A stretch of DNA of 64,000 nt from Tannerellaceae bacterium (GCA_031257015.1 JAIRPK010000040.1:62001-126000); one strand, 5' to 3'. Positions 37,284 through 46,862 are shown, numbered from the stretch's first letter. Program-made: numbers and translations. Notes: generated from the sequence alone by a model not told the origin.

Positions 37284-38316
37284 TGAAACCCGCCCCTGCA
37301 ACACCTGCCCCTGCAAAAGACGCACATGCTGGAAAAATACTTTCTATTGAGGAATTTCAGTCCAGGCGCGTTGCCGATTATGCGCGTGAAAACAATGTTG
37401 ATTTTGGCGCTGAAGAAAACAGGGAACTGTATGATGATATTTTAACGCAGGCGAAAGCTGATTATCCGCTTTACATTAAAGAGCTTCAGGGAAGTGGAGA
37501 ATTGCAGAGAATGTATGACCGGGCCAATCCAAAGGAACAAAAGAAAATCCGGGGTGCTACTGAAGAAGGAGGGCTTGATGTTAAGGATGTATTAAATACA
37601 TCGGCCAAACAGGTGCGCTTTCAGACAGATGAGGCGCTAGAGAGGGTGAATGACAGGTTTAACGAGGAACTGGAAGGGCTTACGGCAGAGAAGGCAGGAG
37701 CAAAGGATTATACAGTCCAACTTGAATGAGAGGCAGTGGCAGCAAGTGAGGACAGGAACGTTTAAGCAATGGTTTGGGGACTGGGAGAGCGCCGCAAAAT
37801 ATAATATTATATTTGAAGGAATGCCTGTATCTAATCTTACCGGTAATGAATTTGCAAAAGATGAAAACGGTGAGCCGCTTGTAAACAAAGAAAAATACGA
37901 CGGACAAATAGAACGTGACAATTTGGGCGTTGTTGAATTGAGGCATCGCGAAGTACAGTACAGCTATTATCATGGGATAAACAGGAGTAAAAGCATTGCT
38001 TTTGCTGCCGTGCCTGATATAATTCTAAAAGGGATATTAATTAGTGAAACGAAAAACCATAAAGGACGCGGGTATGAGACTTATACTTTTGCCGCGTCAA
38101 CATAAGTAGAGACAGACATATTGGATTTGTAACCGTAACAAGAAAAGGAGAGACAAACAGGTTTTATCTGCATGGAGTAGTATTACAAAAACAAAACAGA
38201 TTCGAGACCGGTCAAGCCGGAAGTCCGCTCGGAGACGCGGAAAACATAAGGAAATTTGAGGAGAAGATAGAAAAGGCAGAGCAGGACGGCTTTGCAACCC
38301 GCGCAAAGAGCCGCCT
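37284..38316 (+). pseudogene. Frameshifted remnant of a large polyvalent mobile-element protein (nuclease-type module)
   Basis: Coding sequence can be followed through three frames. Part 1 (to about 37725) has SIEEFQSRRVADYARENN and acidic helices. Part 2 (about 37726-38100) has LNERQWQQVRTGTFKQWFGDWE, the well-known junction segment of polyvalent proteins in phages and ICEs, then ENGEPLV and YSYYHGI-like sequence. Part 3 (about 38105-38316) returns to the frame of part 1 with GFVTVTRKGETNRFYLHGVV, which resembles the phage-type barnase/EndoU/ColicinE5/RelE-like (PBECR) nucleases found at the ends of such proteins. Two compensating frameshifts, no proper start, and replacement of the 3' end by a repeat element show it is dead. 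Confidence 0.7.
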
Positions 38317-38543
38317 CATTAATATTAGTGGGAAGCCATCACCAGCATTAGTGAGACATCACCACTAACATTAGTGGGACATCGTCACTAACGTTAGTGG
38401 GACATCGTCACCAGCATTAGTGAGACATCATCACTAACATTAGTGAGACATCATCACCAGCGTTAGTGAGATGCCGTCACTAACATTAGTGAGAAGCCGT
38501 CACCAGCGCAAGCGCCGAAGCCAGGCTGGATAAAGGCAGGCAA
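38310..38543 (+). mobile_element. Palindromic tandem-repeat element, copy 2 (array F)
   Basis: The left end is CCGCCTCATTAATATTAG (from 38311). Nine 23 bp units follow, at 38317, 38340, 38363, 38386, 38409, 38432, 38455, 38478 and 38501. They alternate CACTAACRTTAGTG and CACCAGCRTTAGTG cores. The right end GGCTGGATAAAGGCAGGCAA lies at 38524-38543. Both ends match copy 3 at 43719-43951. It interrupts the remnant of a polyvalent protein: nuclease-like sequence lies to its left and another fragment to its right. There is no ORF and no transposase. The element must be moved or copied by something in trans, if it moves. Confidence 0.8.
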
Positions 38544-38787
38544 TGCGATGATGATTAGAGAGAATCCAAAGCGAGCCGCCATTGCGAGCGTTGCCTCATC
38601 CCTGCCTGCTGCCGCCGGGCCTGGAGGGGAGGATGAGTACTTTAAGCTTGGCGAGTGGGACAGGAAGAATAAAATGCTATTGACGTTAAAGCAACGTCAG
38701 AATGTTCATATTAATGACTGTGATGAAATCAATCGTGTTCATTCTCAATTTGGAGACATGCGGCAAAAAGCTCGCTTCAAAGCATAA
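38544..38787 (+). pseudogene. Short remnant of a polyvalent/phage protein C-terminal part
   Basis: An ORF from 38548 encodes 79 residues, beginning MMIRENPKRAAIASVASSLP and continuing EDEYFKLGEWDRKNKMLLTL. The N-P-x-R-A-A, alanine-rich helix and G-E-W-D-R-K-N pattern resembles the LPD38-type end of large polyvalent proteins. The last third (QRQNVHINDCDEINRVHSQF) does not fit and may be random. It has no RBS and begins right at the end of the repeat element, so it is a stub, not a working small gene. Confidence 0.45.
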
Positions 38788-38840
38788 AGATTGACATTTT
38801 CACACTATTTAATTACATATCCGTTTTTTTGCACAGCTAC

Positions 38841-38872
38841 TTGCGGAGGAGACTATTTTTTATCTATGTTTG
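38841..38872 (+). promoter_or_regulatory. Promoter that sets the sppA start
   Basis: TTG (38841-38843) and TATGTTTG (38865-38872) with a 21-base spacer precede the ATG at 38896 by 23 bases. Upstream in-frame ATGs (38791, 38866) lie before the expected transcription start and are rejected. Confidence 0.65.
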
Positions 38873-38895
38873 CAGCAAATAAAATACATATCGAC

Positions 38896-40674
38896 ATGAA
38901 GCAGTTTTTTAAAATGATGTTTGCCTCAGCCTTGGGAGCGGTTGTCGCATTCGGCTTAATAGTAGTTCTGACCACATTAGTATTTGCGGGAATTATAGCA
39001 ACAATGAGCAACAAGCCCGCTTACTTTCCCAAAGAAAATACGGTGTTCAAACTCTCTCTGAACGGAGCCGTACACGAAAATCTGGAGGCGAATCCTTTTT
39101 CGGAGCTGTTCGGCGGCAACGAGCTGGGCATTTCGCTAAAAGATATTGTTCGGGCCATTCGCATTGCGAAAACAAATGATAATATAAAAGGTGTTTACCT
39201 TGAAGCCGGAGCCATGTTTGCCGCTGGAACACCTGTAATAGACGTTATCCGCAGCGAGCTGGCGGCTTTAAAGGAGCAAGGAAAGTTCGTCGTGGCCTAC
39301 GCAGACAATTATACGCAAGGAGCATACTACCTATGTTCCGTTGCAAACAAAGTGTTCATGAATCCCGCCGGCATGGCTCTTGTTACAGGTCGTTCGGCTC
39401 AATACGAGTTCTACAAAGGCCTTGGAGAAAAGATTGGATTGGAATTTATGATCTTCAAGGTTGGCACGCACAAAGGCGCGGTCGAACCGTACATGCTTAA
39501 CAAACTAAGTGAGGAGAATCGCAATCAGATAACATCCTATCAGACGGAAATTTGGAACGCCGTAACCAAAAACATTGCCGCTGCACGAAACATATCCCCT
39601 GAAACCATTAACGAATACGCCAACAAAGGATACTTCCTCTCCTCCAAGTCCCAAGCTGTCGAAATGGGTATCGTAGATGAACTCAGATACAAGAGCGACG
39701 TCGAGGACTACATAAAAAGACTGGCTGAACAAACAGGGGAACGCCTCCATACTGTAAGCCTCTCCAAGATGAACTCCATAAAAGAGAGTGCTGGAATCAA
39801 CAAGAACAAGATCGCCATCCTTTACGCCGAGGGCGAAATTTCCACCAAAGTCGTCTCCTCCATTCCGCAAAGCGGTGGTATAAATGAGGACATTCTAGAC
39901 GCCATTATCAAGCTAAAGAACGACAACATGGTTAAGGCTGTTGTCATGCGCGTCAATTCGCGGGGAGGCAGCGCTTACATATCTGAACAAATCTGGCATG
40001 AGATAGAGGAACTTAAGAAGGAAAAGCCTGTCGTCGTTTCCATGTCTGACATTGCTGCTTCGGGAGGGTACTATATATCCTGCGGCGCATCGAAAATATT
40101 TGCTGAGCCGACCACACTCACCGGTTCAATAGGAGTATTTGCAATGATACCCAACTTTGCCGGCCTGTATCGCAAACTTGACATGACTACTGATGTTGTA
40201 AAAACAAATAGGTTCAGTGACTTGGGTGACGCTTCCCGCCCGTGGCGCGAAGACGAAAAAGCGCTCTTCCAAGCCTTGGTGGAGGATGGCTACGACCTTT
40301 TTCTGACCAGATGTGCCGAAGGACGCAAGATGAGTAAGGAAGCGATAGATGCCATTGCACAAGGACGGGTATGGACAGGCTCTCAAGCTCTGGAGAATGG
40401 TCTGATAGATGCCCTCGGAGGATTGGATGATGCCGTTGCCGCAGCAGCGGAGCTGGCCGACCTCAGTGAAGGAGATTACGACATTTCTTACTCATCCGGA
40501 GCCAAAGACTTCCTGCTGGACTTCATTGAGAAGCAAATCGGCAATATAAAGGCATCCGTGGTTGAGAGCATCATCGGCGAGGAGGAATATAAAATATTAA
40601 ATAACGCCCACCGGCTGAAAGCGCAGAGCGGCCTCATGGCCCGCCTTCCCTTTGAGATTGATGCGGCGCTGTAA
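38896..40674 (+). CDS. sppA: Signal peptide peptidase SppA, 67 kDa type
   Basis: With the chosen start the product is 592 residues. An N-terminal membrane anchor (about residues 10-35, ALGAVVAFGLIVVLTTLVFAG) precedes two tandem SppA domains. The catalytic base is Lys193 in GTHKGAVEPYM of the first domain and the nucleophile Ser389 in SDIAASGGYYIS of the second, giving the Ser-Lys dyad of the long SppA type. The enzyme degrades cleaved signal peptides in the inner membrane. It heads a run with lpxK (26 bases later) and thiL, an envelope-related operon. The start was chosen because a promoter box overlaps the longer reading. Confidence 0.93.
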   Translation: MKQFFKMMFASALGAVVAFGLIVVLTTLVFAGIIATMSNKPAYFPKENTVFKLSLNGAVHENLEANPFSELFGGNELGISLKDIVRAIRIAKTNDNIKGVYLEAGAMFAAGTPVIDVIRSELAALKEQGKFVVAYADNYTQGAYYLCSVANKVFMNPAGMALVTGRSAQYEFYKGLGEKIGLEFMIFKVGTHKGAVEPYMLNKLSEENRNQITSYQTEIWNAVTKNIAAARNISPETINEYANKGYFLSSKSQAVEMGIVDELRYKSDVEDYIKRLAEQTGERLHTVSLSKMNSIKESAGINKNKIAILYAEGEISTKVVSSIPQSGGINEDILDAIIKLKNDNMVKAVVMRVNSRGGSAYISEQIWHEIEELKKEKPVVVSMSDIAASGGYYISCGASKIFAEPTTLTGSIGVFAMIPNFAGLYRKLDMTTDVVKTNRFSDLGDASRPWREDEKALFQALVEDGYDLFLTRCAEGRKMSKEAIDAIAQGRVWTGSQALENGLIDALGGLDDAVAAAAELADLSEGDYDISYSSGAKDFLLDFIEKQIGNIKASVVESIIGEEEYKILNNAHRLKAQSGLMARLPFEIDAAL

Positions 40675-40700
40675 ATCAATAAACAGACTACATTAATTAT

Positions 40701-41798
40701 ATGAGAGAGAACGATGACATAAAACTGAACTACCTTCTATCGCCCGTTGCCCTCCTTTACGGGCTGGGGATAAGCGTCAGAAATCTGTTGTTCAACAGCG
40801 GAATCTTTCCCGCCGTCGAGTTTCCCGTTCCGGTCATCAGTATCGGCAACCTGGCCATCGGCGGAACAGGCAAAACCCCACATACAGAATACCTCATTAA
40901 ATCCTTAATGAACGACTATCGCATTGCCGTTCTAAGCAGAGGTTACAAGCGATGCTCGAAAGGCTTCCTGCTCGCCGGCGAAAGCGACCGCGCCATGACC
41001 TTGGGCGATGAGGCTTACCAGATGAAACGCAAATATCCGGATGTGCATGTAGCTGTTGACGGGAATCGTCGCAGAGGCATATCGAATCTGCTGCAGATGA
41101 AGGATAAACCCGCAGTAGTTCTGCTTGATGACGCTTACCAGCATCGTTATGTTACGCCCTCGCTTTCAATCCTTCTCACCGATTATCATCGCCTTTTCTA
41201 CCGCGACCGGGTTCTTCCCTTTGGACTGCTGCGCGAGCCAAGGAGCGCGATGCACCGTGCGGACGGAATAATAGTGACAAAATGCGATGAGAACCTGCGC
41301 CCGATCGACTATCGGATTATTGAGCAGGAAATGAACGTCCTCGGCCACCAGCAGTTGTTTTTCACCCGCATCGTTTACGAACCCGTGAAGCCGGTTTTCC
41401 CTATCCTTTCGGGGATGAGCGCAAACCTTAACGTATCGGACAACGAAGTATTGGTGTTGACCGGCGTCGCATCCCCTTCTCCTTTCATCCGCGAGGCGGA
41501 GAGGCGGTTCGGCCGCGTGACAACCATGACTTATCCCGACCATCACAATTTCGGAAAGCAGGACATCACAAGAATCAACGAAGTATTCGCTCGCCTCAAC
41601 TCTCCGGACAAGTTCATCCTGACGACAGAGAAAGATGCCGTGCGGCTGCTTAACAATCCTTTTGTTCCACAGGCGTGGAAAGACATACTGTACTATCTCC
41701 CCATACGCATAGATTTTTGCACAGAAACGTCAACACGATTCAACGACTGGGTTAAAAATCACATCATAACCTTTCAACGCAACAACATCTTACGATAA
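40701..41798 (+). CDS. lpxK: Tetraacyldisaccharide 4'-kinase (lipid A)
   Basis: The 365-residue membrane-associated kinase phosphorylates the 4' position of the lipid A disaccharide. Family features are an N-terminal hydrophobic helix (LSPVALLYGLGISVRNLLF), the Walker A loop IGGTGKTPHTEYL (Lys58), VLSRGYKR, LGDEAYQMKRKYP, and the Walker-B-like VVLLDDAYQHR. Its length fits the Bacteroidetes form (about 360). It ends 4 bases before thiL, so the two are cotranscribed with sppA. Confidence 0.95.
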   Translation: MRENDDIKLNYLLSPVALLYGLGISVRNLLFNSGIFPAVEFPVPVISIGNLAIGGTGKTPHTEYLIKSLMNDYRIAVLSRGYKRCSKGFLLAGESDRAMTLGDEAYQMKRKYPDVHVAVDGNRRRGISNLLQMKDKPAVVLLDDAYQHRYVTPSLSILLTDYHRLFYRDRVLPFGLLREPRSAMHRADGIIVTKCDENLRPIDYRIIEQEMNVLGHQQLFFTRIVYEPVKPVFPILSGMSANLNVSDNEVLVLTGVASPSPFIREAERRFGRVTTMTYPDHHNFGKQDITRINEVFARLNSPDKFILTTEKDAVRLLNNPFVPQAWKDILYYLPIRIDFCTETSTRFNDWVKNHIITFQRNNILR

Positions 41799-41802
41799 TA
41801 TT

Positions 41803-42879
41803 ATGCGAACTGAAATCTCCTCTCTTGGCGAATTTGGCCTAATACGCCGCCTGACGCAAGGCATCACAGGCAAACATGACAGCACCCGGACGGGTATCGG
41901 CGACGATGCTGCCGTTCTTGACTACGGCGGAGACAAGCTAATACTGGTTACAACTGACCTTTTGCTGGAAGGCATCCATTTCGACTTGTCATATACGCCT
42001 CTGAAGCATATCGGCTACAAGGCTGCCGTTGTCAACCTCTCGGACATATATGCAATGAACGGCTATCCGAAGCAAATCACTGTTTCTATCGGAATATCCA
42101 AGCGATTCAGCGTTGAGGATATTGAGGTGCTGTACGGCGGCCTGAAGCTGGCATGCGAAATTTATGGCGTGGACATCGTCGGGGGTGACACTTCCGCTTC
42201 ACTCACCGGCCTGACTATAAGCATCACTTGCATAGGCGAGGTGGACAGGGATAAAGTCGTATATCGCAACGGAGCGAAGAAGAACGACGTTATATGCGTC
42301 TCCGGCGATTTAGGCGCGGCATACATGGGGCTGCAGCTATTGGAAAGGGAAAAGACGGTCTTTGCCGGAGAGAAAGACTTTACGCCTGACTTCGGAGGCA
42401 AGGAATATCTCCTCGAACGACAGTTAAAGCCAGAGGCTCGCAGGGATGTCATACTCATGCTGGCAGAGAAGAACATCGTTCCAACGGCCATGATCGACGT
42501 ATCGGACGGCCTCTCCTCAGAGCTGCTTCATCTTGCATACGAGAGCAAAGCGGGCTGCCGCATTTACGAAAACAAAATCCCTATCGACTATCAGACGGCA
42601 GCCATGGCGGAAGAATTTAACATGAACCTGGTTACGGCGGCCATGAACGGAGGGGAGGACTACGAACTCCTGTTTACCGTTCCGCTCGCACAGCATGAGG
42701 CGGTAGAAACTCTCAACGGTGTCCACATCATCGGCTATATCACTGAGCCGGAGCTGGGGAACTATCTCGTCGGGCGAGACGGCGGGGAAGTCGAACTAAA
42801 GGCACAGGGCTGGAATCCGCTAAAGGAAGAATCCCAACCGGACTCCGACGAATCAGGCGCCGAGCCATTATATATATAG
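41803..42879 (+). CDS. thiL: Thiamine-monophosphate kinase
   Basis: The 358-residue enzyme phosphorylates thiamine monophosphate to the diphosphate cofactor. ThiL/AIR-synthase-fold features are the N-terminal GEFGLIRRLTQ, the metal-site TGIGDDAAVL, VVTTDLLLEGIHF-like LVTTDLLLEGIHFDLSYTP, VVGGDTSAS-type DIVGGDTSAS, DVSDGLSSELLHLA, and GGEDYELLFTV. It starts 4 bases after lpxK. In Bacteroides I recall a purine nucleoside phosphorylase gene between lpxK and thiL; it is absent here. A terminator follows at 42913. Confidence 0.95.
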   Translation: MRTEISSLGEFGLIRRLTQGITGKHDSTRTGIGDDAAVLDYGGDKLILVTTDLLLEGIHFDLSYTPLKHIGYKAAVVNLSDIYAMNGYPKQITVSIGISKRFSVEDIEVLYGGLKLACEIYGVDIVGGDTSASLTGLTISITCIGEVDRDKVVYRNGAKKNDVICVSGDLGAAYMGLQLLEREKTVFAGEKDFTPDFGGKEYLLERQLKPEARRDVILMLAEKNIVPTAMIDVSDGLSSELLHLAYESKAGCRIYENKIPIDYQTAAMAEEFNMNLVTAAMNGGEDYELLFTVPLAQHEAVETLNGVHIIGYITEPELGNYLVGRDGGEVELKAQGWNPLKEESQPDSDESGAEPLYI

Positions 42880-42912
42880 GCATATTACTGATCTCAGCAA
42901 ATAAAAACAGAA

Positions 42913-42936
42913 GGGCGGGCGTTCCGCTCTTTTTTT
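42913..42936 (+). terminator. Terminator of sppA-lpxK-thiL
   Basis: A 6 bp stem GGGCGG/CCGCTC with one G-T pair (42913-42918 with 42924-42929) is followed by seven T residues. Confidence 0.8.
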
Positions 42937-42958
42937 GTGCAGGGGCTAAACGCCAGGT

Positions 42959-43495
42959 TCACTTCTTACGGGCATCGACTTTTGACCTGATGATCTTCAG
43001 AGCCTTGTACAGCTGCGCCTCGACGGTTCGCTTGGATATGTTCAGCAACGAGGCTATCTCGGAGGCCTTCCGGTCCTCAATATAAGCCATGGTGAAAATC
43101 TCACGGCATTTTTGTGGAAGATTCTCAATCTCACGGTAAACAAGCGTCAGGCGAGTATCCTCCTGCCATAACGGATTAGAGGACTCGGCATAGTAGAGTT
43201 CCTCTATTTTAAGGCGCAACAAGGCATTGTTTTCAACATTATCCCTTATCTCCCGGTGCTTCAAACAGTCGAGACAGGCGTGGCGAACGGCGTGGTACAG
43301 ATATGTTTTCATGCCATCCTCCCAATAGAGGAACGCCCGCTTGTTCCAAAGCTTGAGGAAAACGTCATGGACGAAATCTTCAGCCGAACTTATGTCTACG
43401 AATTTCGCCGCGAAGAGGATCAACTCCGGCGCATACTGCTTGTACAAAGTCTGGAATTTCGCCAGCAACTCATGTTCTTTAAGTGGTTCATTCAT
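42959..43495 (-). CDS. ECF RNA polymerase sigma-70 factor (Bacteroides type)
   Basis: The 178-residue protein has sigma region 2 (ELILFAAKFVDISSAEDFVHDVFLKLW, about residues 20-50) and region 4 (LPQKCREIFTMAYIEDRKASEIASLLNISKRTVEAQLYKALKII in pieces, about residues 125-170, with the helix-turn-helix at ASEIASLLNISKRTVEA). Such factors normally stand next to a FecR anti-sigma gene and a SusC/SusD pair and answer to extracellular glycans or siderophores. None of these is adjacent here. An orphan FecR lies 10 kb away at 53512. A TATATTTG box is at 43540-43533. Confidence 0.93.
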   Translation of the reverse strand: MNEPLKEHELLAKFQTLYKQYAPELILFAAKFVDISSAEDFVHDVFLKLWNKRAFLYWEDGMKTYLYHAVRHACLDCLKHREIRDNVENNALLRLKIEELYYAESSNPLWQEDTRLTLVYREIENLPQKCREIFTMAYIEDRKASEIASLLNISKRTVEAQLYKALKIIRSKVDARKK

Positions 43496-43718
43496 ATTCT
43501 TCCGGAACTTCTTTGTCTGAATTTAATCCCTGCAAATATAAGCGATTAAGATGTTAAAAACACCTATGCGCGAATGGCAAAAAACACAGGCGGATAATGT
43601 AAAACCGGCTCGCCCAAAGCTCCTGAACAATAACATCCGGATTAGGCGAAGCCCTGCCTGCCACAGGGGAGAGAGCCGAGACGAAGTTCGCAAGCCGGCG
43701 ACGCCCTTATTCACTTTC

Positions 43719-43951
43719 CGCCTCATTAATATTAGTGGAAGGCCATCACCAGCGTTAGTGAGATGTCATCACTAACGTTAGTGGGACATCGTCACCAGCG
43801 TTAGTGAGACATCATCACTAACGTTAGTGGGATGTCATCACCAGTGTTAGTGGGATGTCATCACTAATGTTAGTGGGACATCGTCACCAGCGTTAGTGGG
43901 ATGCAGCCACTAACTATTAGTGGGATGTCGTGGCTGGATGAGGGCAGGCAA
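43719..43951 (+). mobile_element. Palindromic tandem-repeat element, copy 3 (array G)
   Basis: The left end CCGCCTCATTAATATTAG is followed by nine 23 bp units at 43724, 43747, 43770, 43793, 43816, 43839, 43862, 43885 and 43908. CACTAACGTTAGTG and CACCAGCGTTAGTG cores alternate strictly over most of the array, giving a 46 bp higher-order unit. The right end GGCTGGATGAGGGCAGGCAA lies at 43932-43951. It is 233 bases, almost the same size as copy 2. It occupies the 577-base gap between the sigma factor gene and the gene at 44073; outside it the gap holds only two promoters. Confidence 0.8.
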
Positions 43952-44008
43952 GCGGTCAAAAACGGGTGGAGCGGATGGGGCTGCACCTGCCCTCAGTCAA
44001 GGGAGCTT

Positions 44009-44039
44009 TTGCATTAGTCGGGCGCTAATTCTATCTTTG
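44009..44039 (+). promoter_or_regulatory. Promoter of the 44073 gene (and possibly dapF-dapL)
   Basis: TTG (44009-44011), a 20-base spacer and TATCTTTG (44032-44039) form a good Bacteroidetes promoter 33 bases before the ATG. dapF follows the gene by 8 bases, so it probably uses the same promoter. Confidence 0.75.
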
Positions 44040-44072
44040 CATGTATATTATTATTAACAATGTAATGCTTAT

Positions 44073-44768
44073 ATGTACATATTCAGATTTAAAAGACGAA
44101 AGACTAAGCCGGCTTCGGAGGGGGAGGTTCCTGAATCCGAGGCCGCTTCTGTTCTTCCTCCCATGCACGAATCGCTTCCGGAACAGGAGGAGGCTCTGAC
44201 GCCGCAGCCTGAACATCTCACGGCGCCGGAAGAGGCTCCGACACAGCAGGCTGAATCGACGAAGCTTCATCCAGAACTCTTCCTGCCAATGAATGGCGAG
44301 GAGGCCGAAGAGCCAAAGGCGACGGGCAATGGGCATGGCATAGGCGATTTTTTCAAGGTGGACATATACGACATATTCCGGTATGATATGGAATATCGCG
44401 GGCGGAAGGCTCCGAGAAACGGTCGGCAGGCGGAATATTTCGACATGGGGCTGGAGCAGCTCGAACTGGGATGCTTCTGCAAAGTGGAAGCGGCTCGCTA
44501 TGAAAACGGGCTTTACGACCTGATTTTCCGGAGCCGCACGCGGGTGATTAACGAGGAGGTGCAGAGCCTGATGGCTTTCTGCCTGGAGAATTACGGTAAG
44601 GACTTCATGCGGAAGGGCATGTTGGTCAAGGCTGACTGGAACGACTTGCGACTGGGCGCTTTCTCGCGCTTCTGGATTGACCGGGTGAGGCTCGAAAACA
44701 TATATTTTCATGTCAACCTTACATTGTACAATATAAACGCAAACGAGAATATTCATCAACAGAAATAA
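44073..44768 (+). CDS. Unknown protein with acidic low-complexity N-terminus, upstream of dapF
   Basis: I do not recognise this 231-residue protein. A basic start ([13 protein letters not shown]) is followed by an acidic, Pro/Gln/Glu-rich disordered region to about residue 85 ([20 protein letters not shown]). A compact folded domain occupies about residues 90-231 with [40 protein letters not shown] and [20 protein letters not shown]. It has no signal peptide or membrane helix. It is real by position: a perfect promoter lies upstream and dapF starts 8 bases after its stop, so it is cotranscribed with the diaminopimelate genes. That suggests, without proving, a link to cell-wall or lysine synthesis or to replication control. 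Confidence 0.75.
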   Translation: MYIFRFKRRKTKPASEGEVPESEAASVLPPMHESLPEQEEALTPQPEHLTAPEEAPTQQAESTKLHPELFLPMNGEEAEEPKATGNGHGIGDFFKVDIYDIFRYDMEYRGRKAPRNGRQAEYFDMGLEQLELGCFCKVEAARYENGLYDLIFRSRTRVINEEVQSLMAFCLENYGKDFMRKGMLVKADWNDLRLGAFSRFWIDRVRLENIYFHVNLTLYNINANENIHQQK

Positions 44769-44776
44769 CATTATTC

Positions 44777-45592
44777 ATGGGAAAAATGATTCCTTTTACC
44801 AAGATGCACGGAGCCGGTAATGATTACATCTATGTCGATACGACCGGCGGCGCATTGGAAAACCCCGCAGCGCTGGCCGTCGCATGGAGCGATCGCCACA
44901 AGGGCATAGGGGCGGACGGGCTAGTGCTGATAGGACGGTCGGACAAGGCTGACTTCAGCATGAGAATCTTTAACGCTGACGGCTCGGAGGCGCTCATGTG
45001 CGGAAACGCTTCGCGGTGCATCGCTAAATATGTATATGATAAGGGGCTGACAAAGAAGACGACCATTACGCTCGATACGCTTTCAGGAGTGAAAGAGCTG
45101 CGAATGGCGATAGAGAACGGCCTTGTCAGTGAAGTTACCGTCGATATGGGCGCACCTGCCGTGGGTAACTTAAACTTCAGCCTGGATGCGGCTGGGAGGA
45201 TTTGGACGGGTGCAATCGTCTCGATGGGCAATCCGCACTTCGTCGTGTTTACGGACGATTTGCACTCGGTTGATTTGAGCGCCGTCGGGCCGGAACTGGA
45301 GAACCATTATACGTTCATGCCCGAACGGACGAACGTCGAGTTTGTAGAAATATGCAGCCGTGACGAGATGCGGATGCGCGTCTGGGAGCGCGGCTCCGGC
45401 ATAACGCTGGCCTGCGGAACGGGCGCCTGCGCTTCAGTGGTTGCAGCAGCGGCAACAGGCCGGACAGATGCTGCGGCACGGGTGCTGATGGACGGCGGGA
45501 TGGTATCCATCCGCTGGGACAAGACCGTCGGGCGGGTGTTTAAGACCGGGCCGGCTGTGACGGTCTTTGAAGGTGAAATTTTAATTAACTAA
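44777..45592 (+). CDS. dapF: Diaminopimelate epimerase
   Basis: The 271-residue PLP-independent epimerase converts LL- to meso-diaminopimelate for peptidoglycan and lysine. The two catalytic cysteines are present: Cys75 in CGNASRCIA and Cys213 in [10 protein letters not shown]. The N-terminal [15 protein letters not shown] and GADGLVLIG blocks are typical. It lies 18 bases before dapL, the enzyme that makes its substrate, which confirms the pathway. Length is normal. Confidence 0.97.
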   Translation: MGKMIPFTKMHGAGNDYIYVDTTGGALENPAALAVAWSDRHKGIGADGLVLIGRSDKADFSMRIFNADGSEALMCGNASRCIAKYVYDKGLTKKTTITLDTLSGVKELRMAIENGLVSEVTVDMGAPAVGNLNFSLDAAGRIWTGAIVSMGNPHFVVFTDDLHSVDLSAVGPELENHYTFMPERTNVEFVEICSRDEMRMRVWERGSGITLACGTGACASVVAAAATGRTDAAARVLMDGGMVSIRWDKTVGRVFKTGPAVTVFEGEILIN

Positions 45593-45610
45593 TAAGAAAA
45601 CATAACTGTT

Positions 45611-46840
45611 ATGGCACTGGTAAACGAGCAGTTCTTGAAACTGCAAGCCAATTATTTATTCGCTGACATTGCGAAGAAGGTCAATTCATTTAAGCTTTCC
45701 AATCCACAGGATAAAATCATCCGCCTGGGCATCGGCGATGTTACACAACCATTGCCGCAAGCCGTCCGCAAGGCAATGCACGCCGCGATAGACGAAATGG
45801 GCGAGAGGGATAGCTTCCGGGGCTATGCTCCAGACCAGGGATACCCGTTCCTGCTCGAAGCTATCGCAAAAAACGATTATGCTTCGAGAGGCGTAAGCAT
45901 TGAGACGTCGGAAATATTTGTCAGCGACGGGGCGAAATGCGATACGGGAAACATCGGAGATATTCTCAGGAAGGAGAATATTATAGGTGTAACGGATCCG
46001 GTATATCCCGTCTATATCGACTCCAACGTTATGGCGGGACGCGCCGGGAAGTTTATCGACGGGAAATGGAGCGACATAGTTTATATCCCATGCACGAGCG
46101 AGAATGATTTTATTCCCGAATTGCCGGAGAGGCGAGTCGATGTGCTCTATCTCTGCTATCCCAACAATCCGACGGGGACGACGCTGTCGAAAGAGCAACT
46201 GAACAAGTGGGTGAACTATGCGCTGGAGAATAATGTTCTTATTATGTACGACGCTGCCTACGAGGCATACATCCAGGACCCTGACGTCCCTCATTCCATT
46301 TACGAGATAAAGGACGCGAAGAAGGTGGCCATTGAGTTCCGCAGCTTCTCCAAGACTGCAGGCTTTACGGGCGTAAGATGCGCATATACAGTCGTGCCCA
46401 AAGAATTAAACGGATTCGTTGCGGCTGACGGAGCATCCGTTTCTCTCAACGCCTTGTGGAACCGCCGCACGGCCACAAAGTTTAACGGGACAAGCTATAT
46501 CACCCAGCGCGGAGCTGAAGCGGTCTATTCTCCGGAAGGAAAAGAGCAGGTTAAAGAGATTATTGATTATTATATGACCAATGCGAAGATAATGAGGGAC
46601 TGCCTGCTACAATGCGGCCTGCAGGTTTATGGGGGAAAGAATGCTCCATACATTTGGCTAAAGACACCTCATGGTTTGACTTCCTGGCAATTCTTTGACA
46701 AGCTTCTTTATGAACTGAAGATTGTCGGGACGCCGGGCGTTGGTTTCGGCCCCAGCGGAGAGGGTTATTTGCGGCTGACAGCCTTCGGCAATCGCGAGGA
46801 TACGATTGAGGCTACGGAACGGCTTCGAGCATGGCTGTAA
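45611..46840 (+). CDS. dapL: LL-diaminopimelate aminotransferase
   Basis: The 409-residue PLP enzyme transfers an amino group from glutamate to tetrahydrodipicolinate to give LL-diaminopimelate in one step, bypassing DapC/D/E. Family blocks are [54 protein letters not shown], and the PLP lysine Lys248 in [17 protein letters not shown]. It forms an operon with dapF 18 bases upstream. A bidirectional terminator follows. Confidence 0.97.
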   Translation: MALVNEQFLKLQANYLFADIAKKVNSFKLSNPQDKIIRLGIGDVTQPLPQAVRKAMHAAIDEMGERDSFRGYAPDQGYPFLLEAIAKNDYASRGVSIETSEIFVSDGAKCDTGNIGDILRKENIIGVTDPVYPVYIDSNVMAGRAGKFIDGKWSDIVYIPCTSENDFIPELPERRVDVLYLCYPNNPTGTTLSKEQLNKWVNYALENNVLIMYDAAYEAYIQDPDVPHSIYEIKDAKKVAIEFRSFSKTAGFTGVRCAYTVVPKELNGFVAADGASVSLNALWNRRTATKFNGTSYITQRGAEAVYSPEGKEQVKEIIDYYMTNAKIMRDCLLQCGLQVYGGKNAPYIWLKTPHGLTSWQFFDKLLYELKIVGTPGVGFGPSGEGYLRLTAFGNREDTIEATERLRAWL

Positions 46841-46862
46841 GGACTGTTTTTTTCAATATAAA

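Noticed and set aside
37700..38120. Programmed ribosomal frameshifting in the polyvalent-protein remnant
   Set aside because: No slippery heptamer with a downstream structure was seen at either shift, and the gene also lacks a start and its 3' end. Decay explains it better.
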